A stretch of 8,897 bases of DNA from a candidate division TA06 bacterium DG_78. GTDB taxonomy: Bacteria; Hydrothermota; Tepidihabitantia; SM23-42. The notes under the pieces are model-generated. The model saw only the letters and a list, made by a program, of their open reading frames with translations, did not search any database and had not been told where the DNA came from. This document shows, one piece after another, positions 6,726 through 8,897 of this stretch; the stretch's first letter is position 1, and every line of letters starts with the position of its first letter. The translations under genes were made by a program, and so were the position numbers. The stretch lies in assembly GCA_001303225.1 (NCBI GenBank), contig LJNI01000104.1, positions 1-8,897 of the forward strand, read 5' to 3'.

Positions 6726-7553
6726 ATGATTAAGGTATTACTCATGTTTATGATTTTAGGTCAGATCAAGAGTATATCACCAAATAAAAAATTGGATATC
6801 GAAATTGTCACGAAAAAGACTGAAACGTATACCATCCTGACGAGCAAGGACCCTATAAGCATCACTGTTGAAGGACCAACCTATTTGAGGGTGTATACGA
6901 GGATACCCTGGCCTAAGGAAAACACAGGAAGCGAGATGTATAAAATTATTCTCCAAAAGAACGAAATGGATGAGGAAATTATTACATTCGAATCCGATGT
7001 TTCCAACGTCACCAAAGATAAAACAGGTAGACAATTGAGTAAGTGGCGGTCATTTTATATCGAAGTCCCTGAAGGGAGTAACACGTATAACATACTCCAC
7101 TGGTCTTCACCGAACGATACAATTCTGCTCAATTTCCGGTATGAATCACCTAAGGAATGGCAGGAGATAAGGGCGACCGACTACAAGAGTATCATCGAAG
7201 CCATCGAAGAAGAAAAGATCATAAAGTATTATGAATTGGGTAAAGAAGGCGGCGTAAAACTGGAAATCACTGGTCCGACAAAATTACGGGTCATCACACG
7301 ACTGGACTACGATACAAAGATGTTAGGTGAACAGAACTATACAATACTCGTTAATGACAATGGCAAAGAAGCAAAACATTCTTTACGATGTTACAAATCA
7401 GAGATTATTGAGTATAAAGACAGGAAAGATATTATTCCCTCGAATGCCCGTAATTTCTACATAAATATTGGTTCTGGTCGGCATGTGTTAACGTTTACAC
7501 TTTCTGGGACCATTGCCCAGAGTGCTGCTGTGAGATTCTTGGTCGAAGAATAA
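6726..7553 (+). CDS. Exported protein with a duplicated domain, unknown function
   Basis: 275 residues with a short hydrophobic N-terminus (MIKVLLMFMILGQIKS) that looks like a cleaved signal peptide, without a lipobox. The rest is two copies of one domain of roughly 100 residues. ISITVEGPTYLRVYTRI (44-60) matches VKLEITGPTKLRVITRL (177-193), YKIILQKN (72-79) matches YTILVNDN (205-212), and SFYIEVPEG (109-117) matches NFYINIGSG (243-251); each copy closes with further strands. This points to two beta-sandwich modules linked by a charged helix (about 152-168, IIEAIEEEKIIKYY). I do not recognise the family. It sits between the synthase genes and a predicted outer-membrane barrel and overlaps the barrel gene by one base. 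A periplasmic adaptor or polymer-binding role is therefore plausible, but only from context. Gene call is secure; function is not. Confidence 0.8.
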   Translation: MIKVLLMFMILGQIKSISPNKKLDIEIVTKKTETYTILTSKDPISITVEGPTYLRVYTRIPWPKENTGSEMYKIILQKNEMDEEIITFESDVSNVTKDKTGRQLSKWRSFYIEVPEGSNTYNILHWSSPNDTILLNFRYESPKEWQEIRATDYKSIIEAIEEEKIIKYYELGKEGGVKLEITGPTKLRVITRLDYDTKMLGEQNYTILVNDNGKEAKHSLRCYKSEIIEYKDRKDIIPSNARNFYINIGSGRHVLTFTLSGTIAQSAAVRFLVEE

Positions 7554-8548
7554 TGAACATTCTACTGATTTTCATTACCCTCTGGGATTACTCATACAAC
7601 GTTGACTGCGATTTTATCTATGATGACAACATCTTCGCCTATTCCCAAGAATATCTCGATGATTTCATCAATCAGGTTCGGCCCTACCGTTTTCCTTTTG
7701 AAACCCATGATGATTTGATAAGTAGCATAGATCTGGGACTACTCCTAAGAAATAAATTTTTTGGTAACAGAACAACGACCTTCAACTTCGACATCCGCGT
7801 TAATCATTACCTGGTGAATAATCAAAAAAACTATCAGATATTAAGAATCGGTATCCGACAGTCATTTGGCAGGTATGCGGTAAAACTATCATATTATATT
7901 ATTCCCAATTACCTCATCCGCTATTATCAAAATCCACAAGAAGAGAACAGCAATTATATTGGCTGCGAAGTACAATACCAGAATGTACAGGGCAAATTTT
8001 CATATATGCCTAACCCTCTTCTTTCTATTTCGATTGTCTACAACCGAAAATGGGATGACTATAGAGAAGAGTTTAGTCTGTACGATGCAAACAGTCATAT
8101 CGTTGGTTTTGATTCAGATATTAAAGTAAAGAAAAATCTTGGATTACAATTTGGTTACGAGCTCAAGACCTCGCGTATCGATTCGCTCAGCGCTATTGAA
8201 ACCACGTCGGAACCTATACCAGACGGCGCATATAACCAACACACCGTAGATGCGGGAATTATGTGGGGATTCAGGTTCTTAAAACCAACTGAAGTAAAAT
8301 TACTGTACAGATATTATTTTCGGAATTATTCTACGGATTTTGCTTCTGATTCCATGCATTATGGTCGACATGACCACAACCATAGAATCCTGATAAGTAC
8401 TGGATTCAAAATCTTTCCGGGCATGAAAATAGAAGTTTCGTATCTGAAACAATGGAGAATTGCGACATCAGATATATTTCCTGATATTGATGAAATCAAA
8501 AATTACAATAAATATAGAATTAGTTGTGGTTTACATTTCTACCATTAG
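7553..8548 (+). CDS. Predicted outer-membrane beta-barrel protein
   Basis: 331 residues. A short hydrophobic N-terminus (MNILLIFITL) leads into a protein made of alternating, tyrosine- and phenylalanine-rich strands of 8-12 residues separated by polar turns. Examples are TTTFNFDIRVNHYLV, YAVKLSYYIIP, LSISIVYNRKW, LGLQFGYELKT, EVKLLYRYYFRNY and MKIEVSYLKQW. It closes with YRISCGLHFYH, an aromatic end like that used as a BAM-recognition strand, although the last residue is His rather than Phe. No plug, POTRA or OmpA-type domain is seen. The N-terminus lacks a basic residue, so the signal peptide is weak. The ATG overlaps the previous stop (TAATG) and there is little ribosome binding site, implying translational coupling. 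Position in a poly-gamma-glutamate operon suggests an outer-membrane exit or anchor for the polymer; that function is inference. Barrel prediction is from strand pattern only. Confidence 0.78.
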   Translation: MNILLIFITLWDYSYNVDCDFIYDDNIFAYSQEYLDDFINQVRPYRFPFETHDDLISSIDLGLLLRNKFFGNRTTTFNFDIRVNHYLVNNQKNYQILRIGIRQSFGRYAVKLSYYIIPNYLIRYYQNPQEENSNYIGCEVQYQNVQGKFSYMPNPLLSISIVYNRKWDDYREEFSLYDANSHIVGFDSDIKVKKNLGLQFGYELKTSRIDSLSAIETTSEPIPDGAYNQHTVDAGIMWGFRFLKPTEVKLLYRYYFRNYSTDFASDSMHYGRHDHNHRILISTGFKIFPGMKIEVSYLKQWRIATSDIFPDIDEIKNYNKYRISCGLHFYH

Positions 8549-8552
8549 GAGG
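8547..8552 (+). promoter_or_regulatory. Ribosome binding site for the gene at 8557
   Basis: AGGAGG overlaps the stop codon of the barrel gene and precedes ATG 8557 by four bases. Such a strong site shows that a real gene begins, or once began, at 8557 even though the codons that follow are repeat DNA. Confidence 0.7.
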
Positions 8553-8556
8553 ACAT

Positions 8557-8897
8557 ATGATAAATCCGAAATCCGAAATCCGAAATCCGAAACAAATTCA
8601 AATTTATAAATCAAAATGTTTTAAACACTGTTTTCGTCTCGTCCAGCACTTTGTCCCGAGACGCAGTATCCAGGGAAGACTCGGCATCGAGGGAGAATTT
8701 TGGTCATTGGGGATTAGAAATTGTTTAGGATTTAGAGTTTTGAAATTAGTATTTAATCGAACTATAGAGAGGTTTCTACTGATATCACTATGCCTTTTCT
8801 TAATTGTCTCTTGTAAAAGCCCCATCATACCTGAAGCACCTTCGTTCAAAATATTGAGTTCGTGTTCTTTACCAGGTTATGCCAAAGGATTAGATAT
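8557..8897 (+). CDS. Lipoprotein gene with a repeat inserted behind its start codon (partial at right edge)
   Basis: The frame from ATG 8557 stays open for 113 codons to the window edge. Codons 3-69 are the translated dispersed repeat (MINPKSEIRNPKQIQ..., later EFWSLGIRNCLGFRVL), not a natural protein domain. From codon 70 the product reads IERFLLISLCLFLIVSCKSP, a clear lipoprotein signal with Cys86 as lipid site, then PEAPSFKILSSC and SLPGYAKGLDI. The last stretch resembles the start of an LVIVD-type beta-propeller repeat, a weak call on few residues. Removing 204 bases would join ATG-ATA directly to GAG-AGG and give a normal MIERFLLIS... lipoprotein right behind AGGAGG. As it stands the signal peptide is buried about 70 residues in. 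An internal TTG (8740, giving MKLVFNRTIERFLL...) could restart translation. The gene may therefore be disabled, rescued by the TTG, or still working with a long leader. It is the last visible member of the pgs operon. Confidence 0.6.
   Translation, partial: MINPKSEIRNPKQIQIYKSKCFKHCFRLVQHFVPRRSIQGRLGIEGEFWSLGIRNCLGFRVLKLVFNRTIERFLLISLCLFLIVSCKSPIIPEAPSFKILSSCSLPGYAKGLD
8562..8766. repeat. Dispersed imperfect-palindrome repeat (AAATCCG type), about 200 bases
   Basis: It begins with four exact AAATCCG units (8562-8589), continues as AT-rich AAACAAATTCAAAT, and has a GC-richer centre containing the hairpin CGTCTCG (8635-8641) / CGAGACG (8657-8663). It returns as GAATTTTGGTCATTGG...GTTTAGGATTTAGAG. 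The 20 bases at 8584-8603 match the reverse complement of 8713-8732 at 17 positions, so the arms are inverted copies. I recall very similar sequence, and its hallmark spurious translation FWSLGFRI..GFR, scattered through genomes of uncultivated bacteria and the PVC group. The right boundary is set by a short shared ATA at both junctions (8560-8562 and 8764-8766) and is approximate. Confidence 0.7.

Noticed and set aside
8562..8592. Possible CRISPR or minisatellite
   Set aside because: The AAATCCG units are only 7 bases long with no spacers, and they form one end of a known-looking dispersed repeat.
8604..8849. Minus-strand open frame of 81 codons at the right edge
   Set aside because: It mostly reads the repeat in reverse and has no ribosome binding site; the plus strand encodes a clear lipoprotein signal in the same place.

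Overview
The window looks like a chromosomal segment of a diderm (outer-membrane) bacterium. It has several lipoprotein signal sequences, a protein that looks like an outer-membrane beta-barrel, strong AGGAGG-type ribosome binding sites and tightly overlapping genes. The mix of a bacterial serpin, ClpC, a poly-gamma-glutamate cluster, a possible LVIVD-type lipoprotein and a dispersed AAATCCG-type palindromic repeat resembles uncultivated lineages such as WOR-3/Stahlbacteria. That placement is inference from gene content only. No rRNA, tRNA, CRISPR array or transposase was seen.

Left part, minus strand (1-3280). From right to left there is a single clpC gene (3280 to 788), then about 400 bases (386-787) without a full-size gene, then the start of a serpin lipoprotein gene that runs off the left edge (385 to 1). 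The 400-base gap is not empty. It holds a bulged hairpin overlapping a pair of 12-base direct repeats just after clpC, a possible 31-codon ORF with a strong ribosome binding site, a palindromic operator-like site, a 46-codon remnant of an ORF6N-domain gene, and a TATAAT box in front of the serpin. clpC has ClpC architecture but shows no ClpP-binding tripeptide, and its last 39 codons look frameshifted.

Middle (3281-4004). A 100-base divergent intergenic region carries two face-to-face promoter candidates, one for clpC and one for a small lipoprotein gene of unknown function (3381-3920). A short gap then holds a near-consensus promoter (TTGATA, 17 bases, TATAGT) whose expected transcription start falls almost on the ATG of the next gene. 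The mRNA there may be leaderless.

Right part, plus strand (4005-8897). This is one apparent operon: pgsB, pgsC, a poly-gamma-glutamate system protein (PgsW type), an exported protein built from two copies of one domain, a predicted outer-membrane beta-barrel, and a lipoprotein gene cut by the right edge. Gaps are between -7 and +14 bases. PgsB and PgsC would polymerise glutamate at the inner membrane. The exported repeat protein and barrel are candidates for carrying or anchoring the polymer across the periplasm and outer membrane, a step not explained by the Gram-positive PgsBCA model. No PgsA/CapA is visible. The last gene is striking. A dispersed, imperfectly palindromic repeat of about 200 bases appears to have inserted directly behind its ATG, in frame and without a stop codon, separating the ribosome binding site and ATG from the lipoprotein signal peptide.
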